Source: Clostridia bacterium
GTDB lineage: Bacteria; Bacillota; Clostridia; Oscillospirales; Acutalibacteraceae
Assembly (NCBI GenBank): GCA_017428085.1
Contig: JAFRRP010000080.1
Span: 48,115-112,114, forward strand
Direction: 5' to 3'
Length of the DNA stretch: 64,000 nt
Shown: positions 8,858 through 17,491 of the stretch, in pieces
Numbering within the stretch: position 1 is the first letter of the stretch
How the letters are laid out: every line of letters starts with the position of its first letter
Notes under the pieces: generated by a model
What the model saw: the letters and a program-made list of their open reading frames with translations, nothing else
Database searches by the model: none
Told to the model about the DNA's origin: nothing
Position numbers and translations under genes: made by a program

Positions 8858-8886
8858 ACTATACAGAACGCGCTTTTGCTTGTCAA
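8858..8886 (-). promoter_or_regulatory. Promoter of the LytTR/DUF3021 unit
   Basis: TTGACA and TATAGT on the minus strand have a 17-base spacer. Initiation is expected near 8851, about 80 bases before the LytTR start. Confidence 0.75.
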
Positions 8887-8936
8887 GCGAAAACGACGAA
8901 CGGTATCGCGCAGTCGACGAACGGCAAAAAAAAAAA

Positions 8937-8965
8937 ACAAGACCGCCTCCGAGGAACGATCTTGT
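8937..8965 (-). terminator. Terminator of the corrinoid-capture unit
   Basis: On the minus strand ACAAGA pairs with TCTTGT around a CCTCGGAGG inner hairpin, and an uninterrupted run of T follows. It lies about 70 bases after the barrel-protein stop. Confidence 0.85.
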
Positions 8966-9035
8966 CTTCCATTTGCCGTTATATTGCGGATCCGTCTGTT
9001 TGCTCTTGCGCGGCGTCGGTTTGATCCGCGTGACG

Positions 9036-10430
9036 CTACGCTTTTTTCTTTTTTATCAGCACGGCGGCTGCGGCAAGCGCCGCCAACGCCGCGCCGGAAA
9101 TAACCCACGCGACCGGGCTGCCGCCCCGTTCTTCCGGTTCGGTTTCCGCCTCCGCTGTGGTGCCGGGCTCTTCAAAATCAAACACGGTCGGGCTGTTTTC
9201 GGGACGGATCGCGCTGACGGCTTCACCGGGATCGTCCGACAAAACGGCTGTCGTGCTTTCCTTCTGCGCGCCGGTCGTGACAGCGTCGGTCGTTGACGCG
9301 GACGCCGCCTGTGCGGCGGTAACGTCCGCGGTCGACGTTGTTGCGGTCTCCGCTTTTTTCTCCGCGGTCGGCTTCGTGGTGGTCTCCGCCTTTTTCGTCG
9401 TGGTTTCCGCCTTTTTCGTGGCGGCCGGTTGGAGGGCTTCCGTCGGCTTTTGCGTCGGGGGTTCCGTCGCGGGGGCGGGACTTGCCTTTTGCAGCACGTA
9501 CAGCCCCGGCTGCCCGTTCAGATAGCGGTACAGCGCCACGCAGGAATAGAACGCCTGCACCGTGGCGGTGTGGTTGCTGCCCTTGCCCGGCGCATGCTCA
9601 AAGCTGCCGTCCGGCAGCCGGAAGGCCAGCATGGCGTCGAACGCCGTTTTTCCGTTTTTGACAAAACGCGCGTCGGTCAGGGGATCGATGCCGAGAGACG
9701 TCAGCGCCACCAGCACCTGGGCGGCGCTTTCCGGCGATTCCTGCCCGAAGGACTTGTAGCCGCCGTTGTTCATTTGGCGCTTGCTCAACAGCTGCAGCGC
9801 CCTGTCCGCCGCCTGTTTGACTTTGGCGTTACCTGCGTAATACGGGGCAAGGGATGAAAGCGTCATGGCCGTCACATCCACGTCGCCTACGGTCCCCATC
9901 ACCGCCCAGCCGCCGTCCTCCAGCTGCCGGTCCAACAGCTCGGCAACGACCGTTTCCGCGTCCGTGACGCTGCTGCGGTACCCGTTGTTGAGCAGGTGCA
10001 GCCCGTAGACGTAGCTCATCACGCCCAGCTTTCCGACGGCGGAATCCGTCACCTGCGCGATATAGTCCGGCTCCGTGCCGATGGCGGCGAACAACAGCGC
10101 CACCCGTTCGTCCGTGACGGTGGATTCCACCTCGTTGGTTTCCGCGAACCGTTTCAGGCTTTTGGCAAAGCCGGAATAGTCATGCTGCCAGCCGTACTGT
10201 ATCAGGCCGAAGAGATACCAGTCGGCGGTCACGCCCGCGTTGGCGGTCAGGTCGCCGTCGATCAGCGCGTCCACATCCGCCGCGCCGACGGAGGCGCATT
10301 TATAGCTCAGAATGCCGTCGATCACGTTCTGCACGTCCGATCTGGACGCGGCAAAGCCGCCCGGCGCGAAAAACGCGCCGAGCAGCAGCATACAAAGCAA
10401 ACAGACGAATGGGCGTTTGATCGATCTCAT
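9036..10430 (-). CDS. Surface alpha/alpha-barrel (prenyltransferase/squalene-oxidase-repeat) protein, intrinsic-factor-like
   Basis: A 464-residue protein. A signal peptide (1-27) is followed by an alpha/alpha-toroid domain (about 30-305) with repeats such as LLDRQLEDGGWAVMG, LLSKRQMNNGGYKSFG and MLAFRLPDGSFEHAPG. A Thr/Ala/Pro/Lys-rich wall-spanning linker (about 315-425) and a C-terminal transmembrane helix with a KKKKA tail (about 440-464) follow. No LPxTG motif is present, so anchoring is by the membrane helix. The QxxxGG repeats are those of the squalene cyclase / prenyltransferase fold, which is also the fold of the alpha domain of intrinsic factor and transcobalamin. Downstream of a cobalamin riboswitch and next to a transcobalamin-like domain protein, a corrinoid-binding role is more likely than terpenoid chemistry. 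Confidence 0.8.
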   Translation of the reverse strand: MRSIKRPFVCLLCMLLLGAFFAPGGFAASRSDVQNVIDGILSYKCASVGAADVDALIDGDLTANAGVTADWYLFGLIQYGWQHDYSGFAKSLKRFAETNEVESTVTDERVALLFAAIGTEPDYIAQVTDSAVGKLGVMSYVYGLHLLNNGYRSSVTDAETVVAELLDRQLEDGGWAVMGTVGDVDVTAMTLSSLAPYYAGNAKVKQAADRALQLLSKRQMNNGGYKSFGQESPESAAQVLVALTSLGIDPLTDARFVKNGKTAFDAMLAFRLPDGSFEHAPGKGSNHTATVQAFYSCVALYRYLNGQPGLYVLQKASPAPATEPPTQKPTEALQPAATKKAETTTKKAETTTKPTAEKKAETATTSTADVTAAQAASASTTDAVTTGAQKESTTAVLSDDPGEAVSAIRPENSPTVFDFEEPGTTAEAETEPEERGGSPVAWVISGAALAALAAAAVLIKKKKA

Positions 10431-10511
10431 ATCGTCCCCCGCAGCGCCGTTACGGCGTCACGCTCTTTTCAGAGAAAAAACAGTGTTTTTCGACCGGGCG
10501 TCCGGTATGAT

Positions 10512-12083
10512 TTATGACAGCTCTTCCAGATGGACGGAGGCGCGCAGGATCCGGCGTGCGTCTTCGGGCGTGATCACGCCGTCCTTGTCCGCGTCCGCGT
10601 GCTCAAACGCCTTTCCGGTCAAGGTGATAAGCTTCACGGATGCGCGCAGCGCCAGCCGGGCGTCTTCGGGCGTCAGCTTTCCGTCAAGGTCCACATCGCC
10701 GAGACGGTCGCAAAGGGCGACCTCCGCCTTACAGGCGGGCGGTACGACGATACCGTCGGCAGACTTGGCGCTGACGATATGCGTTCCGGCGGCGTCGAAG
10801 GTCAAGGTCGCCTTGCCCTCCGCGTCGGTCTTGCTGGCGGTCTCTTCCCCATCCACCAGGATCACGGCGTCGGCAACGGGCTTGTTCTGCATGGAGCCCG
10901 CATAAGGATCTGCGTCGGTGGGGGACGCCACCCATTCCACCTTGGACAGCGTCAGGACGACGGCCTCGCCCGCGTCGGTCGCGGTAGCCTTCACGTCAAA
11001 GAAAGAATAGGCGTCAGAGAAATACGTCGTATCCGTATATACGAACGCCGCCACGTAATCGCCTTCCTTGACCGGATCGGTCAGGCTCCAGGCGGAAGCG
11101 TCGTTGACATAGTAGCCGAAGCCGAAACCGTTGGCGTTGCCCCAAAGCTTCGTCATGCTGAGACCGTAGTCGGTCACGGCGGCGCCGAAGCCCGCAGCGC
11201 CGTCTTTGTAATACTGTTCGTGGGCGCAATACAGCGCGTCGTAAACGGTCAGCGCCTTGTCGTCGTCCTTATCCGTCACAGCGACGTCCGCGCAGGCCAA
11301 CGCGGGGAACGCGCCGCCGTCGCAGATTGTGACGACCGCGTTGACGGCGTCCGTCGCCGTGGCGATAACGCTCGGCGTAACTTCCACGATACAGGCGGGC
11401 GGAACGATGATGCCTTCGGCGGCCTTTGCGCTGACGATATGCGTTCCGGCCTCATCAAACGCCACAGAAACCTTGCCCTCCGCATCGGTCTTCCATTCGG
11501 TCTCTTTGCCGTTCAGCAGGATCGCGGCGTCGGCCACCGGGAACTGCTCCATGGAACCGGCGTAAGGATCGGCGTCCGTAGGGGAAGCCACCCACGCCAG
11601 TTTGGAAAGGGTCAGCGCAACGGCCTTGTCTGCGTCGGTCTCCGTTGCCTTCACGTCAAAGAAGGAATACGCGTCGGAGAAAAACTCCGTATCCGTGTAG
11701 ACAAACGCCGCGATATAGTCGCCCGCCGCGATTGGGTCGGTCAGGCTCCAGGCGGCTGCATCGTTGACGTAATAGCCAAAGCCGTAGCCGTTGGCGTTGC
11801 CCCAGAGCTTGGTCATACTGAGGCCGTAATCAGTTGCGGTCGCGCCAAAGCCGTCCGCGCCGTCTTTACAGTACTGCTCGTGGGCGCAATACAGCGCATC
11901 GTAAACGGTCAGCGCGTTGTCGCCGTCCTTATCGGTCACGGTCACTTCTGCGCAGGCCAGCGCGGGGAACGCGGAACCATCGCAGACGGTGACGACGGCT
12001 TTGATACTGTCCGCCGCGAACGCGGGGATCAGCGTGCAGCACACCAACAGCGCCGAAAGAAGAATACTGAGTGTCTTTTTCAT
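10512..12083 (-). CDS. Secreted protein with two transcobalamin-like (DUF4430-type) domains and a dockerin
   Basis: A 523-residue protein: signal peptide (1-24), two tandem ~200-residue repeats (about 27-225 and 242-435) that are clearly homologous to each other, and a C-terminal type I dockerin (about 458-523; GDVDLDGKLTPEDAR and ADADKDGVITPEDAR). Each repeat carries TVYDALYCAHEQY, then YGLSMTKLWGNANG, then GFGYYVND and a Ser-Leu-x-Asp-x-Val/Ile-x-x-Gly-Asp-Tyr element. This is the DUF4430 pattern, a family I recall as transcobalamin-like C-terminal. Each repeat ends in a small Ig-like ADAxILxxGxE segment. It lies downstream of a cobalamin riboswitch and upstream of a barrel protein resembling the other half of intrinsic factor. 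Binding of corrinoid is inferred, not shown. Confidence 0.8.
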   Translation of the reverse strand: MKKTLSILLSALLVCCTLIPAFAADSIKAVVTVCDGSAFPALACAEVTVTDKDGDNALTVYDALYCAHEQYCKDGADGFGATATDYGLSMTKLWGNANGYGFGYYVNDAAAWSLTDPIAAGDYIAAFVYTDTEFFSDAYSFFDVKATETDADKAVALTLSKLAWVASPTDADPYAGSMEQFPVADAAILLNGKETEWKTDAEGKVSVAFDEAGTHIVSAKAAEGIIVPPACIVEVTPSVIATATDAVNAVVTICDGGAFPALACADVAVTDKDDDKALTVYDALYCAHEQYYKDGAAGFGAAVTDYGLSMTKLWGNANGFGFGYYVNDASAWSLTDPVKEGDYVAAFVYTDTTYFSDAYSFFDVKATATDAGEAVVLTLSKVEWVASPTDADPYAGSMQNKPVADAVILVDGEETASKTDAEGKATLTFDAAGTHIVSAKSADGIVVPPACKAEVALCDRLGDVDLDGKLTPEDARLALRASVKLITLTGKAFEHADADKDGVITPEDARRILRASVHLEELS

Positions 12084-12174
12084 TTGAAATTGCTCCTTTT
12101 CTTTTTTTATTGTTCAGCGGAAACCGGCTGCGGTTCCCGTAAAAGTACGATCGTCACGTGAAGGGATAACAGGT

Positions 12175-12459
12175 TCAATTCCCCGTCGCTTTTTTCTCCT
12201 CTGCTTTCCTTTTGGTTTCTATGCGCTTTTTTTCGATACGTTTCTGCCTTTTCGCCGCCTGTTTTTCCTCGTTCACGGGCTTGATGCCGGCGGCCTCCAG
12301 CGCCCGGGGCCAAGGGCCGAAGCACGCCTTGACGGCGACGACCTCCTCCGCAGAGAAATCGGAGCGTTTGGGATAACGGTTCTCCCCCGCCGCCTGCAGC
12401 GCGGCATAGCGTTCCTTCAGCAGAGCGGCGCATTCCTGTTCTTTTTTTGAAGCGGACAT
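12175..12459 (-). CDS. Small basic protein with a homing-endonuclease-associated (HNH-repeat) motif
   Basis: A 94-residue protein. Residues about 25-60 (RYPKRSDFSAEEVVAVKACF continuing to GPWPRALEAAGI) match the short repeat often found beside HNH or homing endonucleases, here without any nuclease domain. The C-terminal third is almost entirely Lys, Arg, Glu and Ala, a probable basic helix that could bind nucleic acid. AAGGAGGAAATACC precedes ATG 12459. It is the first reading frame after the cobalamin riboswitch, 91 bases before the dockerin gene. Its link to corrinoid uptake is unclear and may be accidental. Confidence 0.7.
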   Translation of the reverse strand: MSASKKEQECAALLKERYAALQAAGENRYPKRSDFSAEEVVAVKACFGPWPRALEAAGIKPVNEEKQAAKRQKRIEKKRIETKRKAEEKKATGN

Positions 12460-12589
12460 GGTATTTCCTCCTTTGGCAAAAAGAAAACGCTGCCCACCAA
12501 TGTGAACAGCGCAACAGCAAACCTGTTTAACGGGACAAAAAACGAGAAAAGAGCCTCCGTTAAAAAGCTACGGTTGCACTTTTCACGCC

Positions 12590-12656
12590 AAAAAATGCAC
12601 GGTCGTTTTCCGCCATGCCTCAAAACTGCCATTGAGACGAAAGGCGAAAACCGCAC
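12590..12656 (-). terminator. Riboswitch expression platform, terminator-like hairpin
   Basis: On the minus strand TGCGGTTTTCGCC pairs imperfectly with GGCGGAAAACGACCGTGCA around an inner CTCAA/TTTGAG hairpin, and six T follow. It directly follows the cobalamin aptamer, so ligand-dependent termination is the likely mode. Confidence 0.6.
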
Positions 12657-12660
12657 AAAT

Positions 12661-12775
12661 GATAACGGCGAGTATTCCGACTGACAGAAGCGCGAAGCGC
12701 CCTGAACACGGCAATGGCTGTTGCGACGGATTTGCACCGAACTTCCCTCTGAACCCTTTCCGGGAGCCGTATCAC
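12661..12775 (-). ncRNA. Cobalamin riboswitch aptamer
   Basis: On the minus strand the conserved core elements appear in order: AGAGGGAAGTTCGGTGCAAA, then ATCCGTCGC, CAGCCATTGCCGTG, and AGTCGGAATAC near the 3' end. The outer P1 stem closes between GATACGGC at the 5' side and GCCGTTATC at the 3' side with one bulge. A hairpin with a T-run follows. The aptamer controls the unit containing the transcobalamin-like and barrel genes. Confidence 0.87.
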
Positions 12776-12793
12776 GTATTTAATTATAATATG

Positions 12794-12822
12794 ATTTTAC
12801 ATCGGAATGATCTGTTTGTCAA
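12794..12822 (-). promoter_or_regulatory. Promoter of the riboswitch transcript
   Basis: TTGACA and TAAAAT on the minus strand with a 17-base spacer. The -35 box overlaps the stop codon of the LOG gene. Transcription would start near 12787, about 12 bases before the aptamer. Confidence 0.75.
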
Positions 12823-13388
12823 TCCGCAAATTTGATTTTTTCGATATCGTAATCGTCGTGCTCTACGCAGTCCACCGCTTCCTCTACGGTGGCGCACATG
12901 CGGAACAGCTCCGTTGTCTGGGCACGGATAAAGCCCGTGCGGGTGTTCTCCTCGATCAGCGCATACAGACTGTCGTAATAGCCGTTGATGTTGAAAACAG
13001 CGATGGGCTTGGACATGCGCGCCAGCTGCTTGAGTGTCAGCACCTCAAAAAACTCTTCATATGTGCCGATGCCGCCGGGCGCGACGATGAACGCGTCGGC
13101 GTTGTCCTCCATATACTTTTTACGGTCGCGCATGGTGTCGGGATAGACGAATTCGTCGCACAGGTCGTACAGAACGCCCGCGCTCTTGAAAAACGCAGGT
13201 GCGACGCCGACGATCTTTCCGTGCTCCGCCGTAAAACCGCGGGCGGCAGCGCCCATCAGGCCGTTTTTGCCGCCGCCGAAGATCAGCGAATGGCCGCGCT
13301 TTGCCAACTCTCTGCCAAGCGCCTCCGTTTCTTCTATATAGATTGCGTCCAGCTCCGTGCCGGACGCGCCGAAAATACAAATTCTCAT
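12819..13388 (-). CDS. LOG-family cytokinin-type nucleotide phosphoribohydrolase
   Basis: A 189-residue Rossmann-fold protein of the LOG (lysine decarboxylase-like) family, which hydrolyses nucleoside 5'-monophosphates to base and ribose 5-phosphate. The nucleotide-binding GGGKNGLMGAAARG lies near residue 38, and the signature PGGIGTYEEFFE near 103. The family is often mis-annotated as lysine decarboxylase. AAGGTGATCAA precedes ATG 13388. The physiological role in bacteria is poorly defined. Confidence 0.9.
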   Translation of the reverse strand: MRICIFGASGTELDAIYIEETEALGRELAKRGHSLIFGGGKNGLMGAAARGFTAEHGKIVGVAPAFFKSAGVLYDLCDEFVYPDTMRDRKKYMEDNADAFIVAPGGIGTYEEFFEVLTLKQLARMSKPIAVFNINGYYDSLYALIEENTRTGFIRAQTTELFRMCATVEEAVDCVEHDDYDIEKIKFAD

Positions 13389-13477
13389 TTGATCACCTTA
13401 TCGGATTGATAATTGCAAGTTGCAAGTCGTAAAACGTTTTCGTTCTTACATCTTATCACTTAATGCTTATAACTTTA

Positions 13478-15010
13478 TTATTTCAGTTTTCTGTCCAGAT
13501 CCCGGTAGCGGATCGCTTCGCTGAGATGCGCGGCGGAAATGGTCTCGCTGCGTTCGATATCCGCCACGGTACGGGCGACCTTCAGGATCTTATCGTAAGC
13601 GCGGGCGGAAAAGCCCATTTTATCGAACATCTTTCGGATCAGCGTTTCAGCCGCCGGCTCCAGCACGCAGTATTCCCGCACCTGACGGGAACTCATTTTG
13701 GCGTTGCAGGTCACGTCCGTACCGGCAAAGCGCGCCCGCTGAACGGCTCTGGCGGCGTTGACGCGTTCGCGTACCTGCGCGGAGGTCTCCTCGTTCCCCT
13801 GCCCGGCGGAAAGGGCGGCGTACTGCACCGGCAGCACCTCCACCTGGATGTCGATGCGGTCCAGCAGCGGGCCGGAGATACGGGACAGATACCGCTGTAC
13901 CGCGCCGGGCGAGCAGGTACACTCCCGCACCGGGTGGCCCAGATAGCCGCAGGGGCAGGGATTCATGGCCCCCACCAGCATGATGGAACAGGGGTATGTG
14001 ACGGAGCCCGCCACACGGGAAATGGTGATCTGCCCATCCTCGATGGGCTGGCGCATCACCTCCATGGTCATGCGGGAAAACTCCGGCAGTTCGTCAAGGA
14101 ACAGCACGCCGTTGTGCGCCAGCGACAGCTCGCCGGGCTTGGGGATCACGCCGCCGCCGGACAGTCCCGCCGCCGAAACGGTGTGGTGCGGCGAACGGAA
14201 CGGCCGCTGACGGATCAGCCCTGTTTTGCCCTTCAGCTCCCCCGCCACGGAATAGATCTTGGTGGTCTCCAGCGATTCCTCAAAGGTCATTTCCGGCAGG
14301 ATGGTGGAGATACGCTTGGCCAGCATGCTTTTGCCGGCGCCGGGGCTGCCGATCATCAGAAAGTTGTGCCCGCCCGCCGCAGCGACCTCCAGCGCGCGCT
14401 TCACTGCGCCCTGGCCCTTTACGTCCGCCATATCCAGCAGCGTTTCCACCGGGTCGTTCTCCTCCGGCGGGACGGGCAACGCCTTTTCAATGACATAGTC
14501 CGGCTCGCCCTTCAGAAATCCCACCAGCGCTTTGACGTTGTCCACCGGATAAACGTCCACGCCCTCCACGATGGCGGCCTCCGCCGCGTTGGCGGCGGGC
14601 ACGAACACGCGCCGCATCCCGGCGCCGCGGGCTTCGATGACCATGGGCAGCACGCCGTCCACGGCGCGCACCTCCCCTGCCAGCGACAGCTCGCCGATGA
14701 AGGCGCTGTCAGGCTCCGGCACGGGGATCTGCCTTCCCGCCGCCAGCAGGGAGATCAGAATGGGCAGATCGTATAACGATCCTTCCTTCCGCACGTCCGC
14801 GGGGGCAAGGTTGACGGTGATGTGCGTGAACGGGAAAGCGTAGCCGCTGTTTTTGATGGCGGCCTGCACCCGTTCGCGGGATTCGGACACGGCCGTATCC
14901 GGCAGTCCCACGATGTCAAAGCGGTATTTGGCGCCGGAAACGTCCGTTTCCACCTCCACCATAAAGGACTGCATCCCGAAGATACCCATGCTTTTGACTT
15001 TTGAAACCAT
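13478..15010 (-). CDS. YifB/ComM-family AAA+ ATPase (Mg-chelatase-like)
   Basis: A 510-residue protein. It has the N-terminal Lon-like/ChlI domain typical of the family (1-170, with DIVGLPDTAVSESRERV), a Walker A GSPGAGKSMLA near residue 218, a Walker B region FLDELPEF near 300, and a C-terminal lid helical domain with SARAYDKILKVARTVADIE. Homologues such as ComM are helicases that promote branch migration during natural transformation. Length and domain order match full-size members. It follows the zinc-ribbon gene by three bases, so it is in the same transcript. Confidence 0.92.
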   Translation of the reverse strand: MVSKVKSMGIFGMQSFMVEVETDVSGAKYRFDIVGLPDTAVSESRERVQAAIKNSGYAFPFTHITVNLAPADVRKEGSLYDLPILISLLAAGRQIPVPEPDSAFIGELSLAGEVRAVDGVLPMVIEARGAGMRRVFVPAANAAEAAIVEGVDVYPVDNVKALVGFLKGEPDYVIEKALPVPPEENDPVETLLDMADVKGQGAVKRALEVAAAGGHNFLMIGSPGAGKSMLAKRISTILPEMTFEESLETTKIYSVAGELKGKTGLIRQRPFRSPHHTVSAAGLSGGGVIPKPGELSLAHNGVLFLDELPEFSRMTMEVMRQPIEDGQITISRVAGSVTYPCSIMLVGAMNPCPCGYLGHPVRECTCSPGAVQRYLSRISGPLLDRIDIQVEVLPVQYAALSAGQGNEETSAQVRERVNAARAVQRARFAGTDVTCNAKMSSRQVREYCVLEPAAETLIRKMFDKMGFSARAYDKILKVARTVADIERSETISAAHLSEAIRYRDLDRKLK

Positions 15011-15013
15011 CTG

Positions 15014-15436
15014 TTATATAACCTCGCTGAAATAATCCCGGATCAGATCGAAGTCAAGGCGGTTCAGCAGGTCCGTAAACGAAAACCCGGCGAACGCCAG
15101 CACGATGACGACGATCAGCCCCGCCGCCAGAAAGAACAGCTTGAACAACAGCACCGCACGGAAAAAGTTGGCGCGGTTCTTATTGCCGGAGCTGAAGGCA
15201 AACACGACGGAAAGCACGAAGCAGACGATCTCCGCGTTGCTGAACAGCGCTACCGTCCACCACAGGAAATACGTTCCCACGCTCTCCGGCCGGACGACCC
15301 TGACGCGGGCCACGCCGGGAACGCCGGGGGCGTAGCGCGGGGGCTTTTCCTGTCCGGCGGCGCCGTAAACAGTGCCGCAGCGCGGGCAGTATTCCGCGTT
15401 ATCCGCGATGTGCGCGCCGCAGCGGTCGCAGATCAT
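15014..15436 (-). CDS. Zinc-ribbon membrane protein
   Basis: A 140-residue protein with an N-terminal zinc ribbon (CDRCGAHIADNAEYCPRCG; four Cys in two CxxC knuckles), a Pro-rich spacer and two hydrophobic helices (about 62-85 and 98-122). This architecture is common in Firmicutes and has no assigned function. Its start overlaps the patatin stop by four bases, which indicates coupled translation. Confidence 0.8.
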   Translation of the reverse strand: MICDRCGAHIADNAEYCPRCGTVYGAAGQEKPPRYAPGVPGVARVRVVRPESVGTYFLWWTVALFSNAEIVCFVLSVVFAFSSGNKNRANFFRAVLLFKLFFLAAGLIVVIVLAFAGFSFTDLLNRLDFDLIRDYFSEVI

Positions 15437-16815
15437 ACGGTCTCCTCCTCTTTCACGCGCCCGCCCGTCGCCGGCAGATCCTCCTCCCGTTCAAGAGCGG
15501 CAAAGATCTCCGAAGGCATGGGCTCTTCCGTCCGTTCCGAATCCGACGTTTCCGTAACCGCCCCGCCGCCGTAGCGCGTCTGCTGCAGCGTGCGCATGAC
15601 GGCCGTCACGATGATGGCGTAACGGGCGTCCTCAAACCGTTTCAGCTCCGGGTTGTGTTTGCCCGTCTTTTCCGCCGCGAAGGCCTTTACACGGGCGAAC
15701 GCCTCTTTCGCGTCGAATTCCAACATGGGATACAGGCCGTAGACGTCGGTTTTAAGCTCGAAAAGCAGCTGGTCCAGGTCGTACTCCCGTTCGTCGTCTT
15801 TGCCGATCAGCTTCAAGTATATTTCCAGCGCGGCCAGGAACAGATGCAGCTCGTCTTCCTTCCCCATAGGGCACTGCTCCGCAAGCAGAGTCGTGCAGCC
15901 GGGGACCTTGTTGATCCGCTGGAAGCGCACCGTGCCGGAAAAATCGTAGGCCGCCTCCATCCGCGTCAGCAGCGAGATAAACGCGGCGGCGATCTCCTGA
16001 TAATAGTCCGCCCCGCGCTGGGGGATAAAGGTATACAGTCCGCCGTAATACCGGCCGTAGGCCTTCATTGTGTCGTTATAGCCCAGCCGCATGGAACGGT
16101 CCAGCACTTCCCTTTCAAAGTTCATGAAAGTGCCCAGGTCCCGCGTGGGCTTGATGTATCTCACCCGGGGATGGTGCAGGTAGCCCTCGTGGTTGTTGTC
16201 GGTCTTGAGGTCCACCACCACCTCGTCCGCGCCGAGCGCGAAGGCCGGGGCCACGGGGATGTTATCGTAATAGCCGCCGTCCACGTAGCTTTTGCCGTCG
16301 ATCTCCATCACCGGGAACACCGGGAAGCAGGCGGCGGAGGCGGCAAGCCACTGCCACGCGTTTTCCGGATCACGCGCCATATCGGATTTTTTCACCGTCA
16401 CGGGATTCATGGAAGGGAATTCCGTGGCGACCAGCGCGAAATCGACTTCGGAACCGAAGAACTTTCCGGCGTTGAAGTAACCCTGCAGCCGGTCGTGGAA
16501 GGGCTTGACGTCCGCGCCCTTGGAGCTGATATAGTTTTTGATAAACGGAACCAGCTGGTCGCGCTGGGAAAAGACCGCCTCAAACGAACGGTCCATATTG
16601 ATGCCGTTGGTCATGATGGCCCCGGCTGTCAGCTCGCTCCACATGGCGTAAGCCGCGTCGAAATCGTGCTGTACGTAAAACCCCGCGTTGATGGAGCCGA
16701 TGGAGGTGCCGGTGGCGATATCAAAGGTCTCCCCCAGCTCGTTCAGCGCCTTCCATGCGCCCACCTGGTAGGCGCCCTTGGAACCGCCGCCCGCAAATAC
16801 GATCGCTTTTTTCAT
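15433..16815 (-). CDS. Patatin-like phospholipase
   Basis: A 460-residue cytoplasmic acyl hydrolase. The oxyanion-hole motif GGGSKGAYQVG is at the N-terminus. The nucleophile elbow GTSIG lies near residue 37, and the DGG of the Ser-Asp dyad (YVDGGYYDN) near 180. The remaining 230 residues are family-specific and helical. ATG 16815 is preferred because AAGG lies about ten bases upstream; a start at 16851 would overlap the neighbour further. The natural lipid substrate is not evident. Confidence 0.9.
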   Translation of the reverse strand: MKKAIVFAGGGSKGAYQVGAWKALNELGETFDIATGTSIGSINAGFYVQHDFDAAYAMWSELTAGAIMTNGINMDRSFEAVFSQRDQLVPFIKNYISSKGADVKPFHDRLQGYFNAGKFFGSEVDFALVATEFPSMNPVTVKKSDMARDPENAWQWLAASAACFPVFPVMEIDGKSYVDGGYYDNIPVAPAFALGADEVVVDLKTDNNHEGYLHHPRVRYIKPTRDLGTFMNFEREVLDRSMRLGYNDTMKAYGRYYGGLYTFIPQRGADYYQEIAAAFISLLTRMEAAYDFSGTVRFQRINKVPGCTTLLAEQCPMGKEDELHLFLAALEIYLKLIGKDDEREYDLDQLLFELKTDVYGLYPMLEFDAKEAFARVKAFAAEKTGKHNPELKRFEDARYAIIVTAVMRTLQQTRYGGGAVTETSDSERTEEPMPSEIFAALEREEDLPATGGRVKEEETV

Positions 16816-16831
16816 GTTTTTCGCCTTATCT

Positions 16832-17491
16832 TTATCTGAATTCGCTTTCATCCGCGCACAGCAGCGCCGTTCGGACGGTCAGCGGCGGGTAGACGCGCCT
16901 GCCCAACCGCGCGGAGACCGCCTCCATCAGCTGCAGCGGGTTCAGGTTGAAGGTGCTTCCCGCCGGCAGGACGACTTCCAGTTTGATCTGTTCTCCCGCA
17001 TCGTCAACAGCATACCGCCTGATATGCTCGGACACGTTCACGGTCTTCATGATCTTTTTATGGCCGGATTTGCCGCTCTTTTCGCAGGTCAGTTCGCCGC
17101 ATTCCAACGCCTCGGTCAATTCTTCTTTTGAGATATCCGATTTGTCAAGGAACACCTCGTACCGCCCGAAGGCGATCTCCGCGGGCTTATGGAAGGGCGC
17201 CGCCACGCTTTCCACGCGCAGGCCCTCCGGCAGCACGGCGTTGAGCCGCGCCTGCACCTCCTCCGCCGGCATTTCCTCCACCAGACGGATGTCGATGGGC
17301 TCGGAAAGCCCCTCCACCCCCAGCGGCAGCGCCAGCAGATAGGAGACGTACGGGTGCGGGTTGAAGCCCTCCGTGTACCACAGCGGGATATCCGCGCGGC
17401 GCACGGCCCGCTGCATCAGGCGGAACATATCCAGATGGGACACGAACTTGATCCTGCCGCGCTTGGACAGGCGGATCCTGACGTCATACAT
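16832..17491 (-). CDS. DUF2344 (TIGR03936-type) radical-SAM-associated protein
   Basis: A 219-residue protein of the DUF2344 family, marked by KFVSHLDMFRLMQRA, WYTEGFNPHP and LALPLGVEGLSE near the N-terminus. The family is nearly always encoded beside, or fused to, the B12-binding radical SAM protein found directly upstream. The two frames overlap by eight bases. They probably act as partners; a role in RNA or protein modification is suspected but unproven. Confidence 0.92.
   Translation of the reverse strand: MYDVRIRLSKRGRIKFVSHLDMFRLMQRAVRRADIPLWYTEGFNPHPYVSYLLALPLGVEGLSEPIDIRLVEEMPAEEVQARLNAVLPEGLRVESVAAPFHKPAEIAFGRYEVFLDKSDISKEELTEALECGELTCEKSGKSGHKKIMKTVNVSEHIRRYAVDDAGEQIKLEVVLPAGSTFNLNPLQLMEAVSARLGRRVYPPLTVRTALLCADESEFR

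Noticed and set aside
9036..10430. Squalene/hopene cyclase or prenyltransferase enzyme
   Set aside because: The repeats match the fold, but the protein is secreted and membrane-anchored, I see no DxDD-type catalytic motif, and it belongs to a cobalamin-riboswitch unit. I retain only the fold.
12819..13388. Lysine decarboxylase
   Set aside because: The PGGxGTxxE motif and length are those of LOG phosphoribohydrolases, a known mis-annotation.
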